From Enoplosus armatus (Eukaryota > Chordata > Actinopteri > Centrarchiformes > Enoplosidae): a DNA stretch of 64,000 nucleotides. Both the position numbers and the translations under genes were made by a program. Within the stretch, counting starts at the first letter, position 1; the number at the start of each line of letters is the position of its first letter. Of this stretch, positions 40,054-54,072 are shown one piece after another. The notes beneath the pieces are model-generated. The model was not told the origin of the DNA. It saw nothing but the letters and a program-made list of their open reading frames with translations, and ran no database searches. The stretch is taken from positions 22,213,048-22,277,047 of the forward strand of contig NC_092190.1 of the NCBI RefSeq assembly GCF_043641665.1, read 5' to 3'.

Positions 40054-40273
40054 GTGTGTGTGTGTGTGTGTGGAGACAAGGATACCTCTGGGCTTATGCT
40101 GTGACCTAGATTAGGCCTTGATGCTCCCAAGCCTGGCAGGCTGTGTGTGTGTGTGTGTGTGTGTGCACCATCCATAGAGTAAATGCGTATGCATGCGTGT
40201 CTAGATGCAGAAGAGAGAGGAAGACAGCAGAGAGGAGAGAGAAAGAGTGTGTGTGTGTGTGTGTGTGTGTGTG
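40054..40273. repeat. cluster of three (TG)n arrays
   Basis: TG arrays at 40054-40072, 40142-40165 and 40247-40273, separated by about 70-80 bp of ordinary sequence. Confidence 0.9.
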
Positions 40274-41463
40274 ACAGGGAGGGAGAGGGTTGTGTATGTA
40301 CGCATGAAATGAAGCTGCACGGCTGCGTAGCCTGTGTGACTAAGAGCCTCATCTGGATGACATACAAAGAGGTGAATGTTCACGCAGTAAGGGAGCTTAT
40401 CCAAAGCAGCGCGCACACATTGATGAAAAATTGCACAGCTTCTGCCTCAAAGGGGCGACCTTACGTAACGCCAAACGCCGAAAAATGAAAAAATGACACA
40501 ACATAATGAACGGATAGTAAATTCAGACACTGACACCAGAGCGTACCAATCTCACTGGAAGGTTTTGTGAATCATACTACCTCGGTTTGTGTGTAAAGCT
40601 TAGCAGATTAGCACCCACTCTCCGTTAGTAGATTAGGCTGTTATTGGCTCTGGAATCATTAATTTCCTTTACATATGGCTTAAAATTAAACATACAAACA
40701 CAACTTATAATGCATGTTTTTTTGGCTCTTAAAACTCAGACCCTGCCTTTGTGCCACATCCATATAGCACGTTATTGTTACCTAATGGCTCAAAACCATA
40801 CCTCCTCACTCCATGAATGTGCTGCCATTCAATGCATTATACTGGCCTTATGTAAGAAATGAGTGGAATCATCTCGCCCCAGTTAATTCCTGACCTGTCC
40901 TCTGGCCAAATTCATCTCCATGTTATTAAATGGTTAATCCTGTGCATCACGAGCTTACACGGTAAAATGGAATCTACAAGAAAATATACTTAACTAAATG
41001 GCACACAACTATAAAAAAACCCTAAACTGGGTTGCACAAGTTGGCAAGTTTCACTGTAGCACGTATGTTCATCGAAGCGCTGCCAAAACGCTGGATGTTT
41101 CTGGAAGATCCAGTCCGTGACTCGTTATAAAAATAGCCGTTTCACACTCAGATGGTGACTCTCCCACAGAGCCGGGCCGATGGTGGAAAATGATGGGAAA
41201 AGACTCATCAGCAGAGACTCGTCAGTAAACACAAGGGTCCCATTTGCTCTAAACAGGAAATGACATGCACATAAGAACATTCAAGCTCCACTCTGGAGGG
41301 CGATACGCTGGGGTTTATGGTTTTAGTCTCGCTTGGGTAGAGAAGAACTTCAGAAATAAAAAACCCAAATCTCTTTCACTGCCAGCGTCAGATCAGGCCG
41401 GCACTGCGCTCACAGGTGTGTTGTAGAGGATGTGGAAATATTTGCTTCAGTCGAACTAGACCG

Positions 41464-41484
41464 CCCCCCCCCCCCCCCCCCCCC
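41464..41484. repeat. poly(C) tract, 21 bp
   Basis: Uninterrupted run of 21 C in the nckap5-ftcdnl1 spacer. Confidence 0.95.
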
Positions 41485-42315
41485 GCCTCATGAAAATAAT
41501 ACCAGGATAAAAACACTTAATTGATTAATTATATATTTAATGCAATATTTCTACTAAAAGATAATCACACTCAATTGCACATAAAAAAATCATTAAATGA
41601 AATCTCTTTCAATGCAATTATTGAGTTATTTAAATGCTATCAATATTCTGATCAGATGTCAGGACATATGAACAATATCAGCAAACAGGTTACTGGTTCC
41701 TGTTCAAACTGAACGTTCAATGGACTGTTTGCTGACAAGCCTTGCGAAGCCAAAATATACCCGAGCAGGATTGTTGGGAACGGGTTCAACAGTGTTCGCC
41801 TGCTCTAACATGAGCTGCAAATGTTAGCACCCACGGCTAACTCGCTTCAGTGGTAACCTAGCATTATTTCCCGAGAGCATAGCGCCGTACCAGAACAAGG
41901 TGCTACTATGTTAGAGTTTAGGCTAACATCAGCAGCTCTGTCTTGATCCTTATTGGGTTTGGGCTCCACCAACACCAGCTAATGTTTTTCTACAGTAAAA
42001 TATCCAAACAGGGCTGTGTTAGAATGCTTTTTTAATACTGTGCTATAATACTTGGGTAGCCGGCTCTACCTTAGAAGACAACAGCCCCTTATTTCCATCT
42101 GGCTCACTAACTGGCGAGCATGCTGCATTTAGTGGAGACATAGCTTTAGCCTTATGGTGTCATTATGATGTCAAGTCATTATGTGGTGTATAGTGCTTAA
42201 GTGCTTACTGACAGACTTTTAAAAACAAGTCAGCTGGAGTTTTCAACCAACATAGTTCAAAAATTACTACGAATTGACTACTTCTTCCACCACTGGTTTT
42301 GGCAAGGACTCGTTT

Positions 42316-45750
<3,435 letters not shown>

Positions 45751-46239
45751 CTACTTGTGCTTTTGTTGTAGTTTTAGCATTCGCCATTAACCCATAATTG
45801 TCGCTTGAGGCCATTGTGGCTGCTTTTTTTAAACTTTTTGTTTTTGATGCATCTACACCTTTAATTAGTCACTATAAGCATTAGTGTTAATACTACACTA
45901 TATAGTAGTTCCTTCCTGAATGCATGGCTGACAGAAACCATAAACTGCCTTTAGTGATGATGCCATCTACAGACAGTTTGTGGAGCTGCAGTTTACCACA
46001 GGGACAATAACAAGTGACAGAATACTTGCTTTTGTCTTAATAATAACATTAATACTAATACTAATGACATTAACTGTGGCCAATCCTGCAACGTTTACCG
46101 CTGTGAGGAGAAGATAACCAAAGGGCAGTGCAGCCTATCTGCTGTCTGTACAGTTGCAGAACATGTTCAAAGTCCAAGCTGGAGCAACTCAGAAACACGT
46201 GACGGTGCCTAAAACATCTGTGCGTAAAGTGCGGCATAC

Positions 46240-46530
46240 CTGCGTTATACTGGGCGCTCTTTCAGCACTGACACTGGTGTTGTACCGCTGGGGGGGGGGA
46301 TGCAAAATGTAGTTATTTCTGTACGCAAACACTATCGGAGCACTGCCTTCAGTGCAGCTGCTGCCAGTCCACGCAGCACCACGTCCACGGAGATGCACAC
46401 AAGCGGACTTTAGCGCGTGTAGCTGAGGACAACATAGATATGTACACATATAGGACAGAGAGTTCAGTGCGAGATGGTTCCCTCCTGTTTCCTGTTCCGC
46501 CGGACACCGGTGAGTTTTCTGAAAGACGCT
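46240..46530 (-). promoter_or_regulatory. ftcdnl1: candidate 5' non-coding exon and promoter of ftcdnl1
   Basis: A minus-strand donor AACGCAG|GTATGC at 46240/46239 could splice to the acceptor just before the ftcdnl1 ATG. CpG density is raised between 46.2 and 46.5 kb. The 5' limit is not visible. An alternative is that transcription starts nearer C2orf69, in the CpG-rich block above 47.0 kb. Confidence 0.4.
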
Positions 46531-47034
46531 CAAGTTTGTGTTCAGCCTGTAACGTATTTTGCATTTTCATATATTTAGTTTTTCTATCTAAACATTTTGT
46601 GAGTTATCATGTATATATATGTGTGTGTGTGTGTGAATGTAAGGAAGCCTGTCAGGATTTATGGATGTGCTTTTTGGCTTTATGCATATTTTAGCAATAA
46701 TCTATATATATTTAAAAAAAAAATAATAAAACCAGACCTCGCTTGGTCTGCCACACCCAGTAAATACAAAGGAAATAAAAACACTTCTAAACAGAAGGAT
46801 GAATTTATGACTGATGATAAATAAACTAGTTCGGATTATGTTTTAGTCCAGAATTTATTTCATGTATTTCCTGCATTTGTTTTATCTGTATGATATCTGC
46901 GATATTTAAGGTTATATTTCTATGTCATATTTATTATTTAAGAATGTAGTCCTTAATTTATTTCTACATTTGATTTGACCCATATTGCTTGTCCTTAGCC
47001 CTCGACTGACTGAACTAGTCAGAAACGGAAGTAG

Positions 47035-47513
47035 ATCACAGTTCATCATCTCGCCACCATCTCTGGAGAAGAAAAACAAGACATGCGCAGAAGCGCTAAT
47101 GCGCAGGGTTTTCGCTCCGTTCGCTGGCAGCTAAAGGTTGGTAGGTGTGTTTTAGATAAACAGCGCCTCTTCGTGGACAAAACGGACCCGGAGCTGTCGG
47201 AATTAAATAAATTATGTCAGAGTTTGCTCTGAAACTGCAACAATGTGAGGCAGGCGGCGGACAGACCACAGTGAGCGTTGAGAAGTAACGTTATCGCGCC
47301 TGTAGCCACATACAGGCTACTTGTGACGACAGTGCGATGCTGCGTTGCTAGCACGCACAGCTAGCGTGAGTTGGCTTAGCTAGCTGACAGCAGCAGCATG
47401 AAGTGGCCGCGTTGAGAAAGAAAAAACGCCAAATCATTTTCTTATTTTAGAGTCAATGCTAGCCGTCCGGGCGGTTGCGGCGGGCTTCCCTCTGATAAAC
47501 TGCGGCCACAACG
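47035..47513 (+). promoter_or_regulatory. CpG-rich promoter and 5' UTR of the C2orf69 homologue
   Basis: CpG-dense block with NRF1-like half sites (CATGCGCAG near 47.09 and AATGCGCAGG near 47.10 kb). An in-frame TAA at 47496-47498 shows the main frame cannot start further upstream in this exon. Two out-of-frame upstream ATGs lie at 47398 (five codons, then stop) and 47456 (29 codons, overlapping the main start). A bidirectional role with ftcdnl1 is possible. Confidence 0.6.
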
Positions 47514-47545
47514 ATGAGCTCCGTGGCAGCGACGACGTCCTCTGA
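47456..47545 (+). other. upstream ORF overlapping the C2orf69 start
   Basis: 29 codons, beginning MLAVRAVAAGFPLINCG, in a different frame from the main CDS and ending in TGA after its ATG. It could reduce translation of the main frame. Its N-terminus is hydrophobic and arginine-containing, like a targeting peptide. A start in an unseen upstream exon or a local sequence error are alternatives. Confidence 0.5.
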
Positions 47546-47747
47546 GCCCCGGGGGCTGCGTGCATCAGCCAGCCGGGATGGGAGCCCGCGGCTGAGGCTC
47601 CAGAAGCTGCTCGCGGTGCCTGGAAGCGACCCGAGCCGAGTCAACGACCTGCTGCTCCTCCGGCCTGTTACAGACGGCCAGACTGGTCCTGAACCGAAGG
47701 GGAGGAGCAGCAACAGGCATGTTGTGTTTTTCCACGGGGACATTCAG
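47514..47747 (+). CDS. c2orf69: C2orf69 homologue exon 1
   Basis: 78 codons in phase 0, donor CAG|GTGAGT. It starts MSSVAATTSSEPRGLRASAS, has a low-complexity Ser/Arg N-terminus, then LQKLLAVPGSDPSRVNDLLL and RHVVFFHGDIQ. The last part matches human LSTVPGADPQRSNELLLL and HVLYFPGDVQ. Confidence 0.9.
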
Positions 47748-47905
47748 GTGAGTGGGATGATAACCGAATGATTTTATCAGTTAAAGTAAAGAGACAGACT
47801 GCTACTATCACTTAAACCTGAGATAGGTTTTATTAACATCCTGTTTTAAGTCTTGACCAAACTTCACAAGATACTCAAACTATAAGGACACTGACTTGCT
47901 GAGAA

Positions 47906-47940
<35 letters not shown>

Positions 47941-49098
47941 GTCCGTACACAGCATGTGACACCTCATGGGGGCCATGAAAGGTTATCAGTCCTCCTTTGT
48001 TTTACTGCTCCATGAAAACATGTCACTAAATCAGAGGGATCGCCTGCATGTTATTGCATGCACGGCACGTTTGGTCTGGCTCCCACTTTAGTATCCGATC
48101 TGCACAAAACACCGTTAACTTCAACACGAATCTGCAAAAATCTGAGGTGTGACGGAGGTTTTTAACATACGAGGGCAGATATTTGATCCCGTCACACTCG
48201 GCTGCTCTTAGCTACGCTGATATCAAGTTCAGTTTATTTATACTGTATGGACCTTCATCAGTGTCTGGAGCTCAGTAATTAAGTCACTGCATCATAGCAG
48301 CTCAGGTCATTTCTAATCTGTGCATATTTATCAGCAAACTAAAATAACAGAATATTATGTCAGTTAATACATCAAGACAGCAACATTTGGTGCCAGTATG
48401 TCTAATATATTGCATTATTGACATCTGCCCTCTTGTTTTGGAATACATGCAGGTGTATTAAGGGAAGCAATGTTGTAAATTACATCTGTGAATCATTTCT
48501 ACATTAAACATTTTTCATAAATAGTATCAGACTATAGGAGGGAAATATTCCCAATAAAAACATAACAACACAAGACATGACGTAACATCCTCAGCATCCA
48601 GTATCCATCTTACTAACCTTGGTTAGAACTCAGGTGGAACTTCTGAGGGGATTAAAAAGCAGCCAAACAGTTAAATGCATGGTGTCCAAAATGGACATGA
48701 ACATGTCAACTCTTTTAAAGAACAGACATGATAACCCCTCTCCAGCCAAACGTCGAATTGCTGCAGCTGCCAGATTATGGTGTCACATTATGCAAAGCTG
48801 GTAAAAAGAAGATTAACATCACCACTTTGTTTTCCTTTTGTAATTGCTTTCAAGAATTCAAGAACTGCCCTCCTTATCTGCAATTCAACAGGCAGCTTTC
48901 CAAGCGAGTGTTAATATTCCCACAGTGTGCTGCTGTTCGCCAGGAGGCGTTTGTATGCGCAGGATGCCTTCACGGTGATGTTTCCATGTAAATAAAGTGA
49001 ATGAGGTCATTGTGTTGCGTTCAGGACCACACAGTCGCAGTCTGACAGCAGACTGAGGAGATGCTGCTGATGGAACTAATTAAGTGTGTCAAAGATAG

Positions 49099-49163
<65 letters not shown>

Positions 49164-50724
49164 CTCAGGAGAGGACACAGGGAACAGTTATTGTTTGGCT
49201 CACTGATTCATCAGAGAAACACATTTGTCTTATTTTTGCAAACATCACTGACTTTTAGAAGCTTGTTTGGGGGGATTTTGATTCTTTTTTTTATCCTTTT
49301 TGGAGAAATTTTAAGTGTTTAAAAGCCCAATAACACTACCAAAGAACCCTGGACCCGTTAAAACCACTTTGAAAAGAGTAACGTGCAGTTAGCGGAAGGG
49401 GAGGAGACCAGACTTATCCCAGCAGACCTACATGAACACACTGACTAGCTGTCAGATTTGTGTGTGTATATACAAACAGATGATCAGAGTGATCCTATTT
49501 TTCATGTTGTTCCAGTGTGTAAAAACTGTGTACTGCAACTTTAAACCGTGTGTGTGTGTGTTTTGTTTGTGCAGAACTTCCAGGAGGAGATGGCTCTGCA
49601 GCCTGAGGGAGCCCAGTGGCTCTCCTGGAGTCTGGAGCAGGTCGCCCTCACCCTGGGCCGTCGTTTCCCCGACCGACACGTCTGGGTGGTCCGAGCCTCT
49701 CGCATGTACCTCCACAAGTTCAGCTGCTACCAGCACTTTGTAGAGAGCAACATGTTCGGGGCCCCGGAGCACTCGCCCTACTCGCCTGACTTTGGAGCGT
49801 TTCACCACCTCAGGTTTGTTTGTTTTTTTCCTGTTGTTTCTCGTCTCGTTAGCGCAAAATAGTTCATCAGGAGGGCGCCCAAACTCTACGCACACTCAGC
49901 AAGAGGGGGTGTACAAAATAATAGAAACACCTTACAATACAACAGGCCGCGACACTGCTTCAGGTTGCTCTTAAACTTATTAACAACTAACATATTTAAC
50001 TTTAGTCACTTGTGTTGCTGCCTTTGTAATTATTATTAATAGTTATTTACAGTAGTTGCTGTCTGAGTGGTGCGTCGGTAAAGACCTCAGCATTATTTAA
50101 AGTGCCAAACACAGAAAAGCTGCACTGGCAATAAGGAATAGTGGTCACACATAGACTCTTAGCACCAGTGAGACTCCGCTGAGTAGAATCCTCATGACAC
50201 ATCATGAGCTTCACCAAATGAGCATTTACTGTACTTCTGATCACAGGGCCCTGCTGGGCCACGGCATGGAGCGAGCCAGCCTGCCAAACCCCCTTCAGCC
50301 ACAAGGAGGCGCTGACAACGTCCCCTCTGGGTTTTCAGTGACGCTGGTGGGCTTCAGCAAAGGCTGCGTGGTGCTGAACCAGATGGTGTACGAGCTTGCC
50401 GGGGCCCGCGCGGACCCGCAGATGTCGCACTTCGTGAAATGCATCTCGGACATGTATTGGCTGGACGGCGGGCACCCGGGAGGCAGCGAGACCTGGGTGA
50501 CTGCCAAGCAGGTGCTGAAGGAACTGGCTTCCAGCGGAGTGTCGGTTCACGCCCACGTGACCCCGTACGAGGTGTGCGACCCCATGCGGGCCTGGGTGGG
50601 CCGCGAGCACGGACACTTCATTAAGACCCTGGAGGAGTTTGGGGCCAGTCCAAGTAAGAAGCTGCACTTTGAGGATGAGCCCCCCTCCATCGAGAACCAC
50701 TTCAGGGTCATCCAGGAGTTTTGA
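47514..50724 (+). CDS. c2orf69: C2orf69 homologue (UPF0565 family, serine-hydrolase-like)
   Basis: Exons 47514-47747, 49575-49813 and 50247-50724 join to 316 residues; the human protein is about 385. Family landmarks are HVVFFHGDIQ (69-78), LEQVALTLGRRFPDRHVWVV, LHKFSCYQHFVESNMFGAPE, DFGAFHHL, LVGFSKGCVVLNQ (191-203), MYWLDGGHPGG and PSIENHFRVIQEF at the C-terminus. GFSKG (Ser195) has the GxSxG nucleophile-elbow form of alpha/beta hydrolases. Human C2orf69 loss causes a mitochondrial multisystem disorder with autoinflammation. The start is fixed by an upstream in-frame stop, which leaves no targeting peptide equivalent to the hydrophobic human N-terminus. The segment between HHL and SFTLIGFSKG is much shorter than in human. 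Confidence 0.93.
47907..47937. repeat. (TG)n microsatellite in C2orf69 intron 1
   Basis: About 15 TG units, 160 bp after the exon 1 donor. Confidence 0.95.
49102..49162. repeat. (TG)n microsatellite in C2orf69 intron 1
   Basis: About 30 TG units, the longest plus-strand TG array in the window, about 410 bp before exon 2. Confidence 0.95.
49575..49813 (+). CDS. c2orf69: C2orf69 homologue exon 2
   Basis: 239 nt between acceptor gtttgtgcag and donor CTCAG|GTTTGT. It encodes NFQEEMALQPEGAQWLSWSL, the RRFPDRHVWVVRASRMYLHK block and FVESNMFGAPEH, to DFGAFHHL. It is the most conserved part of the family. Confidence 0.93.
50247..50724 (+). CDS. c2orf69: C2orf69 homologue exon 3 with GFSKG motif
   Basis: 478 nt after acceptor tctgatcacag, ending in TGA. 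It has a short linker (LLGHGMERASLPNPLQPQ), then SVTLVGFSKGCVVLNQMVYE, FVKCISDMYWLDGGHPGG, THVTPYEVCDP-like HAHVTPYEVCDPMRAWVG and REHGHFIKTLEEFG, ending ENHFRVIQEF. The C-terminus is almost identical to the human ENHFRVHEVF. Confidence 0.94.
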
Positions 50725-50740
50725 GATTGGTTGTGAGCAC

Positions 50741-50741
<1 letters not shown>

Positions 50742-50830
<89 letters not shown>
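50742..50830. repeat. (CA)n microsatellite in C2orf69 3' UTR
   Basis: About 44 uninterrupted CA units (89 bp) starting 17 bp after the stop codon, so it should be in the mature mRNA. Confidence 0.95.
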
Positions 50831-50833
<3 letters not shown>

Positions 50834-52211
50834 CTGAACTGAGTGCTTTAGATTATTTATTAAGAATACAGACTGAGTGTCGTTTTCGCTGGTCTTACCT
50901 CATTTTTCTGATTTAAGGGCTCTGAGTTTAGAGCATGCGACATGCTGGTGTGTTGTACTTTCTACTGCTAAATGCACTTGATCCGAGTTTGAATGATCCA
51001 GGGGCCTGCCCCCCCTGCTCCCTGTGGCCCCGAGTAGGACCTTGCAGGTATGCAGTTATCTTCCTTCTTTATTCTTTAGGCTAAATGTAACTTTTACATT
51101 TGTTTCTGGCTCGAGCTTTGTGTCGCTGCAGAGCTGTCGATTTATTAACATGAGTGACTCGTGTTGTTTCTATGATTTAAGGTGTATAACGTGTAACTTT
51201 GTGACTTATTTTAGTCTGTGCCATGATTTTAAACTTAATGTATGTTTGGCTGAAGCAGAGCAGCTCTTTACATTCTCTTTATACGTGCACTCGCGTCGAG
51301 CGACTTTTAGACCTGCGAATGTCTGAATGTCTGAACGTCACAGTTCAGACTCAGTCGTGATTCTTGATTGTATTCAAACGTGTGAATTAAGCCACGCACT
51401 TGGCCGGAAAGTAAAACAGTGGTTCTGTTGTCATTCCTTCTGTCCACCTATAATTTATCAGAGCTTTTCTATTTAAATGTCACACAGAGCAGGTGACAAC
51501 ACAATCTCACTGTAAGGTCCATTTAGTAGCTGCTCTGGAGCTTTTGATCATATCACAGGCTCTTTTTCGAGGTGAGAGTTTGACACCAGATGTTTTAAAG
51601 TTTAAACAAAAGTTGTTTTTTTTCTTCTATGACTTACAGGCTCATTTCATGACAAACTTAATGTTAATTTGCTTTTTGATTGGACCTTTTTTTTTCTCAA
51701 CACGTTTTACATTTCTGTTTTGAAAATATACCAAATGTTTGTAAAAATGAATGAATGTAAAGTTGGTAAGATGTATCAACAAGAAAGTCCATCTTCATTC
51801 CCGCATCAGAAGTTGTTTTGTGTCTCACGGTGGCAGAAATGCGTGCTGCACTTGTTTATTGCAATATGTAAAAATACACATGCTTGCTAGTTTAGTGGGA
51901 ATGTGTTAAACCTCTGTATGTATTCCAGCCTGTATGATCTCTGTGTTCTAACTTACATAGCATCTTTGCACTATGCTGATGGCTGCAACTCATTTTGCTG
52001 AATGTAACTTCAAATCATTCCATTATGTTTACAACTCGCTGTATGCTACGCTGTTTATTTTAAAGGAGAGAACATGCACTAGTTTAAATCTTCTGCTTGC
52101 TAATCGGTAAACATTGTCACCTTGTTAATTTGTCCTGTTATAACTGTTAGCCAGTGATGGAGAGGATGTTTGTCACTAGTCCAGAGTGCAGTTTGTTTCA
52201 GCTCTCTTGGA

Positions 52212-52227
52212 TCAGCAGGTGGCAGCA
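52212..52227 (+). promoter_or_regulatory. CTCF-like site
   Basis: TCAGCAGGTGGCAGCA fits the CTCF core except for its first base. It lies in the presumed C2orf69 3' UTR. Confidence 0.4.
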
Positions 52228-52485
52228 GTGTGGACAAAGTAGAAAGCAGGACCTTCAAAAAAAGACTTTTCTTTACTGGTTTGACTCAAGATGGCAACAA
52301 AAAGATATCAAATACTCCATCAGATATTTTTTACAACCTTTAATGAGCTTTTTCAGTTTGCTTTGTGATGCTTACATATTAGCCTGCAGTTGATCAGAAT
52401 ACAATATGGATTACGTCTTTTTTTTTTTTTTAGTCATTTCAGATGCAATCAGAATGCTCATACATTAAAAAAATATAAAATGCAA

Positions 52486-52514
52486 AATAAACACACATCT
52501 CTTGAACATTTATT
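52486..52514. terminator. back-to-back poly(A) signals, C2orf69 (+) and possibly stk17b (-)
   Basis: AATAAA at 52486-52491 is the first canonical plus-strand signal after the C2orf69 stop, implying a 3' UTR of about 1.8 kb. Seventeen bases on, TTTATT at 52509-52514 reads AATAAA on the minus strand. A nearer minus-strand option for stk17b is ATTAAA (plus-strand TTTAAT at 54202-54207). Confidence 0.4.
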
Positions 52515-52529
52515 TGCTTGTGCTTGTGT

Positions 52530-54036
52530 CTGGTGTGACTCTACTCTACAGCATCCTTCAGCCTCGCTGCCATCGCACAGGAACAAGACAGGAATGTTGG
52601 GTGACATCAGTCGCCTGATGTTACCGGAGCTCCGCTTCTCGGGGATGGCGCCCCGGCTGCCAGCTGAGCACCTCCCCGCTCAGACAATGAGCGCTCGCTC
52701 GCACACACACAGAGGCCACGAGTGACTAGCTGCTGAAAATATAAATACAATAGCCGTACAAAAACAACACCGCAGCAGTTGCGTTCAAGTGATAGACGGA
52801 CAACGCCGGCAAACATGAGCCACTTTGTCCGACCCAGTCGAGCATGTCGCCATCCTGCGCGGCGAAACCCCTGACATCACCGCACTGCAAAATAAGTCCA
52901 TCTTCTCTCGTGGATAAGCTACTCAAGTCTTAAAGATCTTGTTTTGACAGATGCTGCAGCGACGGGAAAGAGAGAGAGCTTGTTTCTGTACAGCTGAGCT
53001 TAAGAAAGTTAGACCTGATAACCTCCTGTTTCAAGTCACTCAGCCTGAATCAAGATCGTTTCAAGACACTGCCACCTGTTTGGAGAGGTATTAGAAAAAA
53101 GCACTGACTTTGAGAAGCAAGATTCAAGCTTATCTCCTCATACAGTAGCAACAGAGATACTGTACACGATCAAACAGATACTCAATTCTTACAAGCTCAA
53201 GCAGAATCTGCTAACTCTGAGATGAAAATCTTTTACAGTGTGGTGTTCCAGTTTTTAAGGATGACAGCATACGGATGGGAGCGCAGCCGTGGCAGGAGAC
53301 GCCCATCTCCCGTACAAAGGCCATTGTACCAGCCGGTGACAACAACAAACAAAAACACAATGTGTGTCTTATTCGGTTTGGCACCTCAGAACAAACAGAG
53401 GAATGTTTCACTGGAGGTTAACAGCAATCGGAGTTTGCTCGCGCTGCACTTTAGGAGAGGGTTTTTTTTCTTCCTTTTTTTTTTTCTTTTACTCGAACAA
53501 AAGATGGCAAATCCTGTGAATCAATAGCACCTCATATTTCACATTACACAGTGGTTGTCTTTCTAAAACCACGCTGAAATCACCATTCCCACTTTCTCAT
53601 CACCCAAAAAGCCTTTCATGCCTACATATCTTGACGCTCTACATCAGAACTTAAAAGAATTAGTTCCACATTTTTTTTGGGAAATACACAAAATGTCGAA
53701 CAATTCCTTTAAATGCTTCTTTCCTGACCGACACATTTCCAACTCCATCAAAGCATTTAGTCATCTTCCTCCTGACTAAAACCACCTGACTCCTCTCTCC
53801 ATTTCCACGTTTCCTTTACTTCCCAGTGCCACCTGAACACTAATCCTTGCTTTCATCTTCCCAGTCCAACAGACATTTCCATTTACTGCTCGTTACACTG
53901 AGACCACAACAGCATCTTCTTGTTTTAAATAAACACCTTAATCATCCTGAATCTCCCACCATACTCTCAACACTTCCTTATAAGACACGTGAGCGCATTA
54001 TTTACATAAAAATATAAAGTATAAGTCCAGCACATA

Positions 54037-54072
<36 letters not shown>

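Larger units (their letters stand above)
38701..42315. other. spacer between nckap5 promoter and ftcdnl1 3' end
   Basis: No coding exon is seen on either strand. It contains CT/GA-rich stretches (38.74-38.88 and 39.37-39.51 kb), CA/TG repeats at 39696-39717, 40054-40072, 40142-40165 and 40247-40273, and a poly(C) tract. A minus-strand ATTAAA (plus-strand TTTAAT at 42031-42036) could end ftcdnl1 transcripts. Confidence 0.55.

Noticed and set aside
39924..40367. 147-codon minus-strand frame rich in His-Thr repeats
   Set aside because: It is translation of three TG/CA microsatellites.
49452..49895. 147-codon minus-strand frame
   Set aside because: It is the shadow of C2orf69 exon 2.
50335..50829. 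164-codon minus-strand frame
   Set aside because: It is the shadow of C2orf69 exon 3 plus translation of the CA repeat.
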